Origin: Sipunculus nudus
Taxonomy: Eukaryota > Annelida > Sipuncula > Golfingiida > Sipunculidae
Direction of reading: 5' to 3'
Assembly: GCA_026874595.1 (NCBI GenBank)
Contig: CM049322.1
Coordinates: 31,561,340 to 31,625,339 of the forward strand
Length of the DNA: 64,000 nucleotides
Of this stretch, positions 1-10,494 are shown one piece after another. Position 1 is the first letter of the stretch. Each line of letters starts with the position of its first letter. The notes under the pieces are model-generated. The model saw only the letters and a program-made list of their open reading frames with translations. It was not told the DNA's origin and ran no database searches. A program made the translations under genes and the position numbers.

Positions 1-600
1 GTGCGAGAGTTCAGTTTTCGAAAATTTGTGCACATACGGTAACTCCCATCAGATTTTGGCACAAGAATACATGGTAAACTCCAGTTACTGTTACTAGGTT
101 CAATAAAATTATTGTCCAGCAAATATTGAATCTCATCCTGTAGATACTTTTACTTTTCTGGATTCAGTCTATATGGATGCTGCTTGATTGCGCTTGCCTC
201 GTCAACATCAACGTCATGGCACAATATGTTAGTTCGTGTTGGAATGTCACTTAACAAATGCTCATAATTCCGCAGCAGGTTCGTGAGGTCTTGTTGTTGT
301 AGAGCGGTATGGTGTGACAGTTTGGCATCCAGGTTGTTAAGCACGTCTGAGTTTTAAATGGTACTTTTTCACACTGAATGTCTACATCACCCTTACAATC
401 AGTATCTACTTTAACTGGCTCAGAGTCAGTGTTTACACAATTAACAGCAGTAACATTATGTACAACATCTGATGTGCTATTTCTGTCATTATATGGTTCA
501 ACATGTTAACATGGCACAGTTGTTTCTTCTTACGTCTATCTGGTGTCAACAGTATGTAATTTAAATCACTGTCTGGTGAAAACGCTCGAGGGCCCCCTGA
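1..600 (-). pseudogene. Gypsy-type LTR retrotransposon pol fragment (start of reverse transcriptase)
   Basis: Read on the minus strand, the segment gives LTPDRRKKKQLCHVNML, a Gypsy pol linker seen before the RT domain. It then gives LRNYEHLLSDIPTRTN, AIKQHPYRLNPEK and, after an in-frame TAA, SNWSLPCILVPKSDGSYR, the start of the reverse transcriptase. At least one stop and one frameshift break it. The RT catalytic centre and integrase would lie past the left edge. A gag remnant of the same orientation is at 3.44-4.12 kb, so this is probably the same element, split by repeats. Confidence 0.85.
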
Positions 601-1730
601 CTTACAGGATGGTATGGCGAAGAGCTGTATTGTATTATACCTAGATAAAGCATAACTTGCTGGGATAAGCCAGACATAAAATTAGACCCTTGGTCAGACT
701 GGACGGATTTTGGTAATCAAAAGTTGTGAAAAACTTGGTCAGAGCTTTGACAACACTATTAGCGAACCTGTGAGCTTATGCGATGGCGCAGCCTCCGCCG
801 TCCGCCGTCCGCCGTCCAGGGCTGGCTTTCCGCCGTCCATGGCTGTAAGTCAGAAACTGTCGGAGCTAGCAGCTCCAAATTACATGTAAGAATTCGTCAC
901 ATGTGAAACTTGGTGGCTTGGAGCTTATTATTGGGTATCTGCATTAATTTAGATTTTATAGAGAAAAAGCTTAAAAACCTTTAAAAATCCTCTTCTCTGA
1001 AACTGTCCAGCCAAATTGTCCAATATTTCACAGAAATGATCTCTTGAACAATCTCTCTCATGTTTGTTCGAATGGTTCCAGTTCGGAGATTTTTGGCCGA
1101 GTTACAGGAGGTTGAACTTAGTCATCTGTCCAAAAAAGCACACTAAAATTAAAATGCCATATCTGATTTTGAGGTATTGGTGGCGCCACCTACATTGATG
1201 TGTTTTTTACAAGCGAAAATGTAATTTTAAACTCTTCTAGCTTATACACTGATTTATGATGAAACTGCTCAGCTGATTGGTTTAAACTTTACAAGAATTA
1301 TTCTATGGTAGGGTTCTGCCAGTTTTATAAGAATATATTGGGTAAATACAGTTTTAAAAAAGCATTGTAGCCAATTGAAAAAGGCTTTCTGTATTTGTAA
1401 ACAGATTTGACTTCATGCAGCCAAGTCCAGAGGTCACTCAGTACAAACAGGTGGGGTCCAGACATCACCATGGCAACTGACCTGGCTGGGGGGGGGGGGG
1501 GGTGTCTAGACAATGTGTCTAGACGTCTAGACACAGCGTCTAGACGTCCGGATACAATGTTTAGATGCAGAATTCCCAGATTATTGGAACTATATCTTTC
1601 AACTGTTTGAAAAAACTTGGGTTGCATTTTAAGCAAATCGTGTTTATCATCAGGTCACATGTGAACTGCTGTGCCTTAAATTTTTGGTTGACATCTGACC
1701 TTTCCTTGCGGCCCAGTGTCCATTTGTGCG
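600..1730. repeat. Repeat-rich segment inside the Gypsy element
   Basis: No gene is visible. It holds a CCGCCGTCC run (790-835), a perfect GGTGGCGCCACC palindrome at 1179-1190, a poly-G tract of about 13 bases (1490-1502), and a cluster of GTCTAGAC palindromes (1503-1550). The GGCGCCACC motif links it to the satellite that follows. It interrupts the pol and gag pieces of the retrotransposon. Confidence 0.5.
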
Positions 1731-1734
1731 TCTG

Positions 1735-3125
1735 TTTCCACACATAAACCCACATATCTCGGAAACAGTTTGACCGATCAGGCTAAAAATTTGCACAAAT
1801 GTAGCCCTTTGATAGCTTAATAACATACACTAAAATGTAGGTGGCGCCACCTGCAACCATTTTTGCACAGCATCCATTTGTTCATCTGCCTTGGGATAAT
1901 ATTACTCATATCTCAGCAGTGGTTTGACTTATCCACCTGAAATTTTGCAGGTTTATACATCATGGACAGCTTTCTCGATTTTATGACAGGTGGCGCCACC
2001 TACATTCACATTTACTCTGCAGACATCCAAGCTCATATCTCAGGAACCGTTTGACCGATTAGGCCAAAATTTTGCATGTGTCTAGATCTCACATAGCTCT
2101 TCATCATAGGCAAAACTGGTGGTGCCACCTGCAATCATTCATGCACAGCGTCCATCTGTTCATCTGCCTTAGGTTAAAATCACTCATATCTCAGCAGTGG
2201 TTTGACTTATCCACCTGAAATTTTGCAGGTTTATACATCATGGACAGCTTTCTCGATTTTATGACAGGTGTCGCCATCTACAGTCACATTTACTATGCAT
2301 ACATCCAAGCTCATATCTCGGGGACCGTTTGACCGATTGGGCCAAAATTTTGCTTGTGTATATATCTCACATAGCTCTTTATCATAGGCAAAACTGGTGG
2401 TGCCACCTGCAACCATTTATGCACACCGTCCATCTGTTCATCTGCCTTGGGCTAATATTTCTCATAACTCAGCAGTGGTTTGACTTATCCACCTGAAATT
2501 TTGCAGGTTTATACATCCTGGACAGCTCTCTCGATTTTATAACAGGTGGCGCCACCTACATTCACATTTACACTGGAGACATCCAAGCTCATATCTCGGG
2601 AACCATTTGACTGATTAGGCAAAAAGTTTGCACGTGTATAGATCTCACATAGCTCTTCATCATAGGCAAAACTGGTGGCGCCATCTGCAACCACTTACGC
2701 ACAGCGTCCATCTGATCATCTGCCTTGGGATAAAATCGCTCATATCTCAGCAGTGATTTGACTTATCCACCTGAAATTTTGCAGGTTTATATATCATGGA
2801 CAGGTTTCTCGATTTTATGACAGGTGGCGCCACCTACATTCACATTTACTCTGCAGACATCCAAGCTCATATCTCGGGAACCGTTTGACCGATTAGGCCA
2901 AAATTTTGCATGTGTATAGATCTCACATAGCTCTTGGCGCCACCTGCAACCACTTATGCACAGCATCCATCTGTTGATCTGCCTTGGGATAAAATCACTC
3001 ATATCTCGGCAGTGGTTTGACTTATCCACCTGATATTTTGCAGGTTTATACATCCTGGACAATTTTCTCGATTTTATGACAGGTTGCACCACCTACATTC
3101 ACGTTTTAGCTGCAGACATCCATGC
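1735..3125. repeat. Dimeric satellite, 278-bp period, about five copies
   Basis: The phrase CAGTGGTTTGACTTATCC recurs at about 1919, 2197, 2475, 2753 and 3012, and the derived open frames at 2231, 2509 and 2787 are exactly 278 apart. Each unit is itself two diverged halves of about 139 bp: both halves carry a CATATCTC(A/G)G...TTTGAC(C/T)..AT...AAATTTTGCA block. The perfect palindrome AGGTGGCGCCACCT occurs at 1839, 1988, 2544 and 2822, and decayed (TGTCGCCATCT) at about 2266. The last unit is shorter, 259 bp. Minus-strand frames here are repeat-derived, not genes. Confidence 0.93.
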
Positions 3126-3439
3126 TAATATGCAACACACCACGCTGTATTCCCCTTGCCACTTAATCCATGCCTCACTTCACCCGTCCCACTCAGATTT
3201 CTGCGGATATCGGCTTGTCGACTACCCATATTCTGGCTTTAAAATGTCCTAGTCCGAAACTTGCAGGTCAGAAACGTCCATTTTGCTGAAATCATAATGA
3301 CTAAGGTAGATATGCAGGACTTAGGAGGATCAATATTAAATTTTAAAAATAAACCTCCATTCATACTCCTAAACTTTGCACAGGTTCGCATTAGGCCTGC
3401 AGGCCTTGTTTATATTAATTTTGTGCAACTCATAACCTT

Positions 3440-4118
3440 TTAGGATTAACCGTTTTACCAGGTACTAGTCAGCAGCAGCTTCTACTGAAAGCTCTGTATA
3501 AATGTATCTGGCCCTGCCAGTCAATACAATTTGTAATAGCATAGTTCAATTTTCTCCAGGCCATTTTATATTTTCGGCTACCTTCTCAAAGTGTAAGAAA
3601 ATATTTATCAACCTCTTTTTCTTTAAAAGGTGGGACAAGTCTAATGTGTTTAGTAACATCAAAAATGTGAGTTGGGACAGCACGTAGACTATGTTCTAGT
3701 TTAAGTCTTTCTAAATCCAGTCGTTTTAATTCAATTTCTTTTTCTTTTCTAGTCTTTCTCTTTCTAACCTTTCATGTTCTTTCCTTCTTTTCTCTTTGTT
3801 TTTCTAATTCCCTCTCATCTCTTTTTTTTTCTTATTCTAACTGTTTTAATGCTAGCTCATGTTGCATTTCTAACTTTTTAAGTTCAACTGCATAGCAAGG
3901 CTGGAATTTTTTTTTATGTTTCCACTTCATTCTCCCCAATTAAACCTTTGCTAACTAGATCTTGCATGATTTCAGCAATGATATCAGGCTTTCTTAAATC
4001 TTTTTTTTCACACTTAGCCCTAATTGTTGATCCAAACGCAACAACTGTTTCTTTGGCAACTGTTCAAATTGATCAGGGTCGGGATCGTCAACAAATGTCT
4101 CAGGTTTAAAATCTACCA
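3440..4118 (-). pseudogene. Gypsy-type gag remnant
   Basis: From an ATG at 4118 the minus strand reads MVDFKPETFVDDPDPDQFEQ, then a Lys/Glu-rich coiled-coil stretch (HELALKQLE, ELEKQREK, LERERLEKK). It then reads VPPFKEKEVDKYF, HFEKVAENIKWP, TMLLQIVLTGRARYIYTEL and VKRLILKGYEL. This is the capsid-like gag of metazoan Gypsy elements, which typically has FEKVAENLKWP. Several frameshifts and stops break it, and it ends abruptly where the repeat-rich segment starts. Confidence 0.85.
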
Positions 4119-4129
4119 TGTTAAGATGT

Positions 4130-4225
4130 TAAAACAATAACTAAAAACCACTGAGATAAATCCTGTAAACAATGTATTATAAACAATATGTAATCTTGTA
4201 AACAATGTATTGTAAACAATGTGTC
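4130..4225. repeat. Short tandem repeat, TGTAAACAATGTATT units
   Basis: The phrase (T/A)GTAAACAATGTATTATAAACAAT recurs with small changes about four times at 4160-4220, in the leader between primer binding site and gag. It may be simple slippage. Confidence 0.6.
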
Positions 4226-4262
4226 TAGGTCAAGGCCTAATAAATTTTCAAAACTATTAAGC

Positions 4263-4279
4263 ATCCCGGACGAGCCCCA
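4263..4279 (-). other. Primer binding site, complementary to tRNA-Pro 3' end
   Basis: The minus strand reads TGGGGCTCGTCCGGGAT, which is the tRNA-Pro primer site known from gammaretroviruses (TGGGGGCTCGTCCGGGAT) with one G missing. It lies between the inferred LTR end (TAACA at 4286-4290) and the gag ATG at 4118, the expected place for a minus-strand element. Confidence 0.7.
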
Positions 4280-4285
4280 AGTTTT

Positions 4286-4870
4286 TGTTACGGAACCTAA
4301 TATCAATAGACCACGTAGTGATGACGAGCCTTAATGTTGTTATGGAGATAAAAAAATCAAATTCTGTAACACGAAGGCAGCGTGAAATGTTTAGGGCAAT
4401 GAATAAAGAAGTCAGGTGGTTTTTTGTTAACAAATAACTATAATGTATTCTTAAAACAATCCCAACGCCACAATACACTAAATCATTACAATCTCACAGT
4501 ATAACAACAGTACAACAGCAAATCAATACAATCACGCAGTAAAATAAACAAAGTGCACAGTACCTGGATACCACCACTGTCACAGCGATAAGTACTTTAA
4601 AATGTATAAGCCGGATGTACAGTTTACACAAATCTTCTCAGAGAATAAAAGTCCAATGTAATTACGAAATCAATCTACTGTAGCCCAAAACTGAAATCCT
4701 AGCAGTGATCCGAAAGGCAAACTGAGGACTATATAAAATCCGTCATAAATTTGAAGAAAATCTCTAACTGCTGCATGGATCGGAAAAGGTTCCATTCTTC
4801 TGTGTCCGCTGGAATATTACCTCACCTCTCTCTCTCGGCTCTAAAACGCAGTCCCTATTTGAAGCTTATA
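4286..4870 (-). mobile_element. LTR of the minus-strand Gypsy element (outer boundary uncertain)
   Basis: The segment begins just outside the primer binding site with a TGTTACGG edge (minus-strand LTR end ...CCGTAACA) and holds no gene. Its outer end is not clear because a (TA)n tract and AT-rich DNA follow at about 4870. The matching LTR would be left of the window. It separates the receptor tail exons at 5.06 kb from the rest of that gene. Confidence 0.5.
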
Positions 4871-5063
4871 TATATATATATATTATATATAAATATTTAT
4901 ATACATATATGTGTGTAGGTATAATCTCATATAACCCTTCAACTTTTTTAAACTAACCACACAATTGTTCTTCTACCCTTAATCTAATTAAATGTATGTT
5001 TTAAGTATGTGGTAAAGTTTTTGATTAAATATTAAATATAAACATTCTCTTTTTCTTTAACAG

Positions 5064-5126
5064 AGCAAACGTATGAAGAATTGTCGAGACAACCAAATCC
5101 AGCAACAGATTCCCCAGGAAACATCG
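5064..5126 (+). CDS. Exon: cytoplasmic tail of a paralogous receptor (TYEEL motif)
   Basis: This 63-nt phase 1-1 exon has an acceptor reading TTTTTCTTTAACAG and a donor reading GTAAGGTC. It encodes QTYEELSRQPNPATDSPG and NI. It matches the tail exon at 26496-26555 in length, phase and motif layout (QTAYEPLSTHKNSSPAT), so it belongs to the same receptor family. The rest of that gene must lie to the left, beyond a Gypsy element and satellite at 0-4.9 kb and probably outside the window. No upstream exon was recognised here. Confidence 0.8.
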
Positions 5127-5343
5127 GTAAGGTCATTATATATCGCCGAAGTACGATCCATTATTTATCAGCGTCTGCAAAAAAAATGAAAGGCTCCTGT
5201 TAGTTTGTCTATGGGCCTGTCAGATATGAATATGAATATTTTTCACGATATAAATATAAAAATCTAACGATATTTTGATACTTTCATATAATACTTTGTT
5301 GGAAACTAATGTTACTTTTGACGGATGTAATATATCCTTCCAG

Positions 5344-5387
5344 ATGAACCAGTGACCACCTACGAGAAACTTCAGTACAAGAAGTGA
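5344..5387 (+). CDS. Terminal exon of the paralogous receptor (TYEKL motif, stop)
   Basis: This terminal exon has an acceptor reading ATATATCCTTCCAG and encodes EPVTTYEKLQYKK followed by TGA. The split codon with the previous exon gives Asp. TTYEKL has Thr at -2 and Leu at +3, close to the ITSM form T-x-Y-x-x-(V/I/L). Together with TYEEL of the previous exon it gives two Y-x-x-L sites with 20 residues between them. The gene ends here, converging on the minus-strand receptor that ends at 25744. Confidence 0.82.
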
Positions 5388-5452
5388 AAGATCTGATTTA
5401 TAAAAGTACAAGTCAAGCTATACATGGATACACTTGTAATTATTGCAATGAC

Positions 5453-5458
5453 ATTAAA
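5453..5458 (+). promoter_or_regulatory. Candidate ATTAAA polyadenylation signal of the plus-strand receptor
   Basis: ATTAAA, the common variant hexamer, lies about 65 bases after the TGA of the terminal exon. No AATAAA is nearer. Confidence 0.35.
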
Positions 5459-5580
5459 TATGTTTATTTACTTCTGATATATAACCCCAAAAGGCTCTCC
5501 GAATTACTCCTGTTGCTGACATGGAAGAAGGCTAATGTTGTGAGTAATAATATATTTGAGTGTGTGAAAGCATCTTGATG

Positions 5581-5716
5581 AAAGACCTCAGTGTACGTCT
5601 CTGGATTCAATGACTCCGTGTATCTTCTTAATGATGCCTTCCCCCATGAAAGACATCAGTGTACGTCTCTGGATTCAATGACTCCATGTATCTTCCTAAT
5701 GATGCCTTCCCCGAGG
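5581..5716 (+). repeat. Tandem duplication, two 68-bp copies
   Basis: GAAAGACCTCAGTGTACGTC and GAAAGACATCAGTGTACGTC begin units 68 bases apart, both running to TAATGATGCCTTCCCC. The copies differ at only a few bases, so the duplication is recent. It lies just downstream of the plus-strand receptor's terminal exon. Confidence 0.9.
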
Positions 5717-6079
5717 GAGGTATATATGATTTAACATGTATATTAATATTTCATGGAATCCTTCAATAGTTGATATTTAATGGAAGGATTGTGTAGTAAA
5801 CAAATAGGTGGTATTTGTTCATATCTTAACTTTAAATCAATCGGTTAGTTACAGGCTAAGTAGAAATGACATTAAGTTTGTTTGAAATTGACTCAGCATT
5901 AGCAGATTTCTCTGAATTTATATCGGCAGATGAAAAAGGTCATATTTAGTTTTCCGATTATTCATGTGACATATTTATATTTATTTGCATTCCCGCTGAT
6001 GACCAGGGTTGCTTGAACAATCAAAGAAGTGTCAGAACCAGCTGTAAAATCAATCAACCGAGACGTGAAGGGGGGACGG

Positions 6080-6080
<1 letters not shown>

Positions 6081-6126
<46 letters not shown>
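6081..6126. repeat. (TA)n microsatellite
   Basis: About 22 uninterrupted TA units. Confidence 0.97.
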
Positions 6127-6129
<3 letters not shown>

Positions 6130-6888
6130 AAATAAACATTAGATTAATTCAGACACAGACACATACACACACATATATATAAAAAAGTTTAATTTCGCAT
6201 AATGGATATATGAAAGATTGTTTTTCATTTTACCTCTAACAAGCAGCCGAATGTATACATCGTCCATAGACACAGGTATACGCGCAATTGCTTCAAGGAG
6301 GGGAGATCGAAAGTTAAAGCTTACACCCAGGGAATATGTATACTTTTTTTTTCTTCCACTGGCGTCAATGTTAGTATATTTACCCGGCACTTTATTTTGA
6401 TTACCTTTGCAGCTTTTCCCAAAAGACGCAAAACACAGGCTTTTACAAACGTATATACAATCAGTACTTGAGAGATGCCTCCCATATACTAACATTCAGA
6501 ATAAATCTTCATCACTATCATTTAGAACACTCCTCTATGAATATATTATACAAACAGCTTCATCCTTGCTATAGCACCATCAATCTAACAGTAAATTGGG
6601 TATATTGACAATGCCAGGGCAGCAATATATGTATGTTTAACTCTGTTTCGTTGCCCTGGCACACGCGTGTATATGCACATTTTACAAGCAATATACACAT
6701 TAGTGATGAACATTTAGGTACCGGTCGGCTGTAATTGTCGGCTTTGTTCGGTTTTTCATCAAAGTTGGATATATTTACATAGTATTACAAAACCATGTTT
6801 TTTATATAAAGAGTTTGTATTGTTATCATAAAATAATGCTATATCACATTAAAAATGTTAAATATCTGTATAACGAAAATTCACCTGC

Positions 6889-6920
<32 letters not shown>

Positions 6921-7851
6921 CAAAACCTAAATGTAGGCCGAAACATAAAGATTGTTTAAACATATATCTCATGTGTCTCTTTATTCATAAGTGCAAGGTA
7001 AGGGTCACCTAACTGTACGCAATATTGCTGGGTGTTCCCCTTTAAGTACAGCAAACATAAGTCACCAATAATTGGTTCATGCAACTTTTCTTTATAGTAT
7101 GTATTTCTGGCACGTGGCCTTCAAAATGAAACCGATGCAATATTTTCTGTGTTTCTTCTTCAGTAAATATAATTAATTATTTGGCGTTTAGAATACGTCA
7201 TAATCGCAAACAGATATTCACATAAATTTATGAATATTAATTGTTTGTGTGCACTGAGTACAATGAGCCACGGAAACGGATATATAAACAACGTATGTCT
7301 ATACAACTAATACTCGTTCTGTAATTGATTTTCACACAATAATGGTCATTGTTTGGAACAAGATTAAACAGACGTATCTGTCTGTCAATCTGTGCAGAAA
7401 ATACTTTCCCTTAGCTGCACATATAGATGTAATCAGCGCAATTCATCTGATTATATAAGGAACACTAAGAAACTGTTCAGGGGAGACCGTACCCTAAAAT
7501 GATTAAAGATTAAAGTCTTATCCGTAGCATTCTTCTGTTACACATTAAATCGCAATACAATGGACTGTACTGACAGCGAAAAAGGCATACGGACATAAAG
7601 CTTCATACAATATATAAACATATATGAACATGGCGGGGGGCGCTGAACTTAAGATTCTCAAATTACCGCGTTACGTAACTGACCGCCAAACGATACACTT
7701 TTCTCATTACAACTTGCATCGTGCAGCCCCAGAGTTCACACAGCAACTTTTAATATTTTCAGGAGCAGTTTATAACCATCGGTTGTCATGTATACCTGCA
7801 GCGAACGGGAAACAAATCTGTAAGCCCAACACTGTGTAGTTATTTATGTAC

Positions 7852-7872
7852 ACGAGAGAGAGAGAGAGAGAT

Positions 7873-7913
<41 letters not shown>

Positions 7914-7916
7914 CGC
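7852..7916. repeat. Compound (GA)n(GACA)n microsatellite
   Basis: GAGA repeats with one GATA interruption, followed by about seven ACAG units. The reading frames over it (Arg-Glu on plus, Ser-Leu on minus) are artefacts of the repeat. Confidence 0.97.
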
Positions 7917-8103
7917 ATACACGCCTGAAAACAGACACCTTATACATAAGAGAGAAAAAAATAAGACACTAAGATGGACATCTTGCATATGGCAGGGAAA
8001 AAATAAAACATCTAGCCGAAAGAAATGGGCAGACAGGCAGGCAATATTCCGGAGAGTGAAGACACTCAGAATCATATTCGAAATCAGTGTACGACAAATA
8101 ACA

Positions 8104-8181
8104 AGAGACGCAGCGGCACTGTTAGCTACCACCGTTTCTCCCCTGTGTTTATTAAAGGTTATACATATTAATATTACAGGC
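8104..8181 (+). repeat. Left arm of a long inverted repeat
   Basis: The arm runs from AGAGACGCAGCGGCACTG to ATATTAATATTACAGGC. Its reverse complement is at 8921-8998 with about 95% identity over 78 bases. The interval of about 740 bases holds trinucleotide and TA microsatellites. It could be the ends of a foldback or MITE-like element, or two opposed copies of one dispersed repeat. Confidence 0.9.
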
Positions 8182-8216
8182 CTGAATGGCAGATATGGTC
8201 ATATGTGTATTGGTTC

Positions 8217-8350
8217 AATGATACTACTACTACTACTAATACTACTACTACTACTACTAATAATAATAATAATTAAAATAATAAGAATGATGATAATATT
8301 ATTATTGTTGTTGTTGTTATTATTGTTATTATTATATTTATTAATATCAT
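8217..8350. repeat. (CTA)n/(TAA)n/(TTG)n compound microsatellite
   Basis: Runs of ACTACT, then AATAATAAT, then TTATTGTTGTTG, inside the inverted-repeat interval. Confidence 0.95.
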
Positions 8351-8699
8351 TATAAAACATTAAATTTTTAACATAAAGGTCTGTTTCTATATTGCAGAAT
8401 TCTATTCCGCCAAATATATTCATGATGTTGTATATATGTGCTTTAGATGTCGTCGGACACGTGATTAAACTATTGACATTCAGTGAAGGAAACATGTTTA
8501 TTTGGGACTATTTTATGCCCCGGCCTCACTTAACTGCTGAACCTAGTAAAGTAGGCTATGAATAAAAAGGCAACTGGTCGCCTGTGTGTAAAAAAATATT
8601 AAAGCATAATAAAGTAAATTTTCAAGGTGAAGGGCCCAACGTATGTTTTGATTCCCTCATATCCAGCATTTATCATTAATATACGAATATCATTGTTTG

Positions 8700-8700
<1 letters not shown>

Positions 8701-8762
<62 letters not shown>
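8701..8762. repeat. (TA)n microsatellite
   Basis: About 30 TA units, inside the inverted-repeat interval. Confidence 0.97.
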
Positions 8763-8764
<2 letters not shown>

Positions 8765-8920
8765 AACAGAAAGGGTGGGTGCCAAGGTAGAGCAGCCTTT
8801 TCAAATTCGAACTCTGTTTTTTATATTTTTTAGTCGTATGTATGATTCAGAGCTACACAACCGAACACAACAAAGAACCTTTCGAGTTCCATTGTAAATT
8901 ATATAACAAGAAATATGAAA

Positions 8921-8998
8921 GCCTGTAATATTAATATGTATACCCTTTAATAAACACAGGGGAGGAACGGTGGTAGCTAACAGTGCTGCTGCGTCTCT
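8921..8998 (-). repeat. Right arm of the long inverted repeat
   Basis: Reverse complement of the arm at 8104-8181, with only a few mismatches (for example GCAGCAGC for GCAGCGGC and GTTCCTCC for GTTTCTCC). Confidence 0.9.
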
Positions 8999-9175
8999 TT
9001 TTTTTATCACAGTGGGAGACATAAAAATAACGTTACAAAACATCATGGTCCATAAAGATTGTCTGGTGTCACCGTCTTTACGTTATTGTTATCATGATAT
9101 AATGTTTATATATCAAAATATGTCTTACATTCATGATCGGAGTGTCTTTACGCCGTCAAAACCAAGAAAATAAGC
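8999..9175 (+). repeat. Dispersed repeat, CAGTGGGAGACAT family, copy 1
   Basis: CACAGTGGGAGACATAAAAA, ACGTTACAAAACATCATGG and a TGTCTTACATTCATGATCGG stretch match, in order, a second copy at 12.02-12.18 kb. That copy reads CTCAGTGGGAGATATTTACA, TACGTCACAAAACAACCTG and ATGTCTTATATTTTCGACAG. A shorter match is at 14.49-14.55 kb. Confidence 0.6.
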
Positions 9176-9179
9176 CAAC

Positions 9180-10490
9180 CGGGCGTACCTGGTATTGCTG
9201 TATATTCCGTGAGAGTATACAAATCATTATTCTTTTTATATATGAAAACATTAATAATTATAGTTATTTAGCTATGTAGTAGGTATGAAAGGACACCCAG
9301 ACACACACAAACATACATAAACCCACACATTCTCAAACACCCACACACACATACACAATTATTGAATATATTTCCTAGGTATATATATATGTGTGTGTTT
9401 TTATGTAACAAGTGTCCCGTTAACAATATTCCTTTGTCATACCGATTTGGCTTCAGCCTTAATAATAAAAAAAAATACATATGATGATTATAGTCATGGT
9501 TACTGTGTCATCTGATGCCGAGACTGAAAGTGTAAGTATGAGTCTGTGTAAACAGACAACACTTTCACCTGGGAGCGAAAGTAAAACTTATCTGACCTAA
9601 CATATATACCTAGTCGAAAAACGATGATATTTAAAATGTATCCTGTTTCCTGTAATAAAATATTGAGATGCTTTTTCGGGCGCTGATGATGTTTTGACAT
9701 AAAACAAAACAAAAAATGCATCAAAATGAAATACTAAAATGAACTTGTGTTACACAATCTGTAATGAACTCTTCAATGCAGTGTAAATTCAAGTGTAATC
9801 AAGATTCCTCCATTGAAATATCAATATTTCTAAATATTCAAAAAGTGCTAACGGACAATAAATACCATACTATGCATACCATCCGCACTTAAATCTAGCT
9901 GTACGCTGCCATTCAGTCAACCCTTTCCCCATTTCCCTTCTCTCCTTTAATTCTACAGATATACATCTTAATTATTTTGATAGATCGTGCACGGACTGAC
10001 ACCGAACGTCACCGGAGAGATGCTAATTTATGTACTTGATATCCTTGAATTTCCTTGATTTTTACTGAAAGAGATTAAATAATGTAACATTACAAATGTA
10101 GAGTGCGTACACCAAGGCAAATTTATCCCACAGCCCTCCGCCCCCCCCCCCCCCCAAAAAAAATAGTAATGGATCTTACAAGTCCCACAGGCCACATATT
10201 ATTCTTTATCGTAAATGTATAAATTCTTTACTGCTAAGTGCCAAACTAACTAGCAAACTAACAATCACGGCTAAAAGCGTTACCTCCTTGACCGGGGAGT
10301 TGGTGGTGGTAGGGTGATGAGGTGGTTGGTAACTTTACAACACTGAGTTAGCATATATCTATATACTTCACTGACAGTTCTGCTATGTCTTCCTTATTAT
10401 CAACCGTTTATTGCACTCTCCAGAGGACTGAATGTTCTCATTAAAAAATAATATTCATCCTTTATAAACAAACAGAGGGCCAACATCTTA
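9180..10490. other. Intergenic, no gene recognised
   Basis: AT-rich, with a short (CA)n-rich stretch around 9297-9355 and a poly-C run of about 15 bases at 10140-10155 followed by poly-A. Nothing else seen. Confidence 0.5.
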
Positions 10491-10494
10491 GGAA

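Larger units (their letters stand above)
5720..8100. other. Intergenic, no gene recognised
   Basis: The stretch is AT-rich, with a (TA)n tract, a poly-A run at 6888-6916 flanked by two copies of ACCTGCAAAA, and scattered stops in all frames. The frames of 60-120 residues here show no family motif or splice-consistent structure. Confidence 0.5.

Noticed and set aside
2231-3092. Three similar minus-strand frames suggesting a repeated protein
   Set aside because: They are exactly 278 bases apart and lie within the satellite. The similarity comes from tandem DNA, and the frames differ at their ends.
7770-8355. Frames of 98-169 residues on both strands
   Set aside because: They run through (GA)n, (GACA)n and trinucleotide repeats and part of an inverted repeat. 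Their low-complexity Arg-Glu, Ser-Leu and Leu/Ile runs are artefacts.
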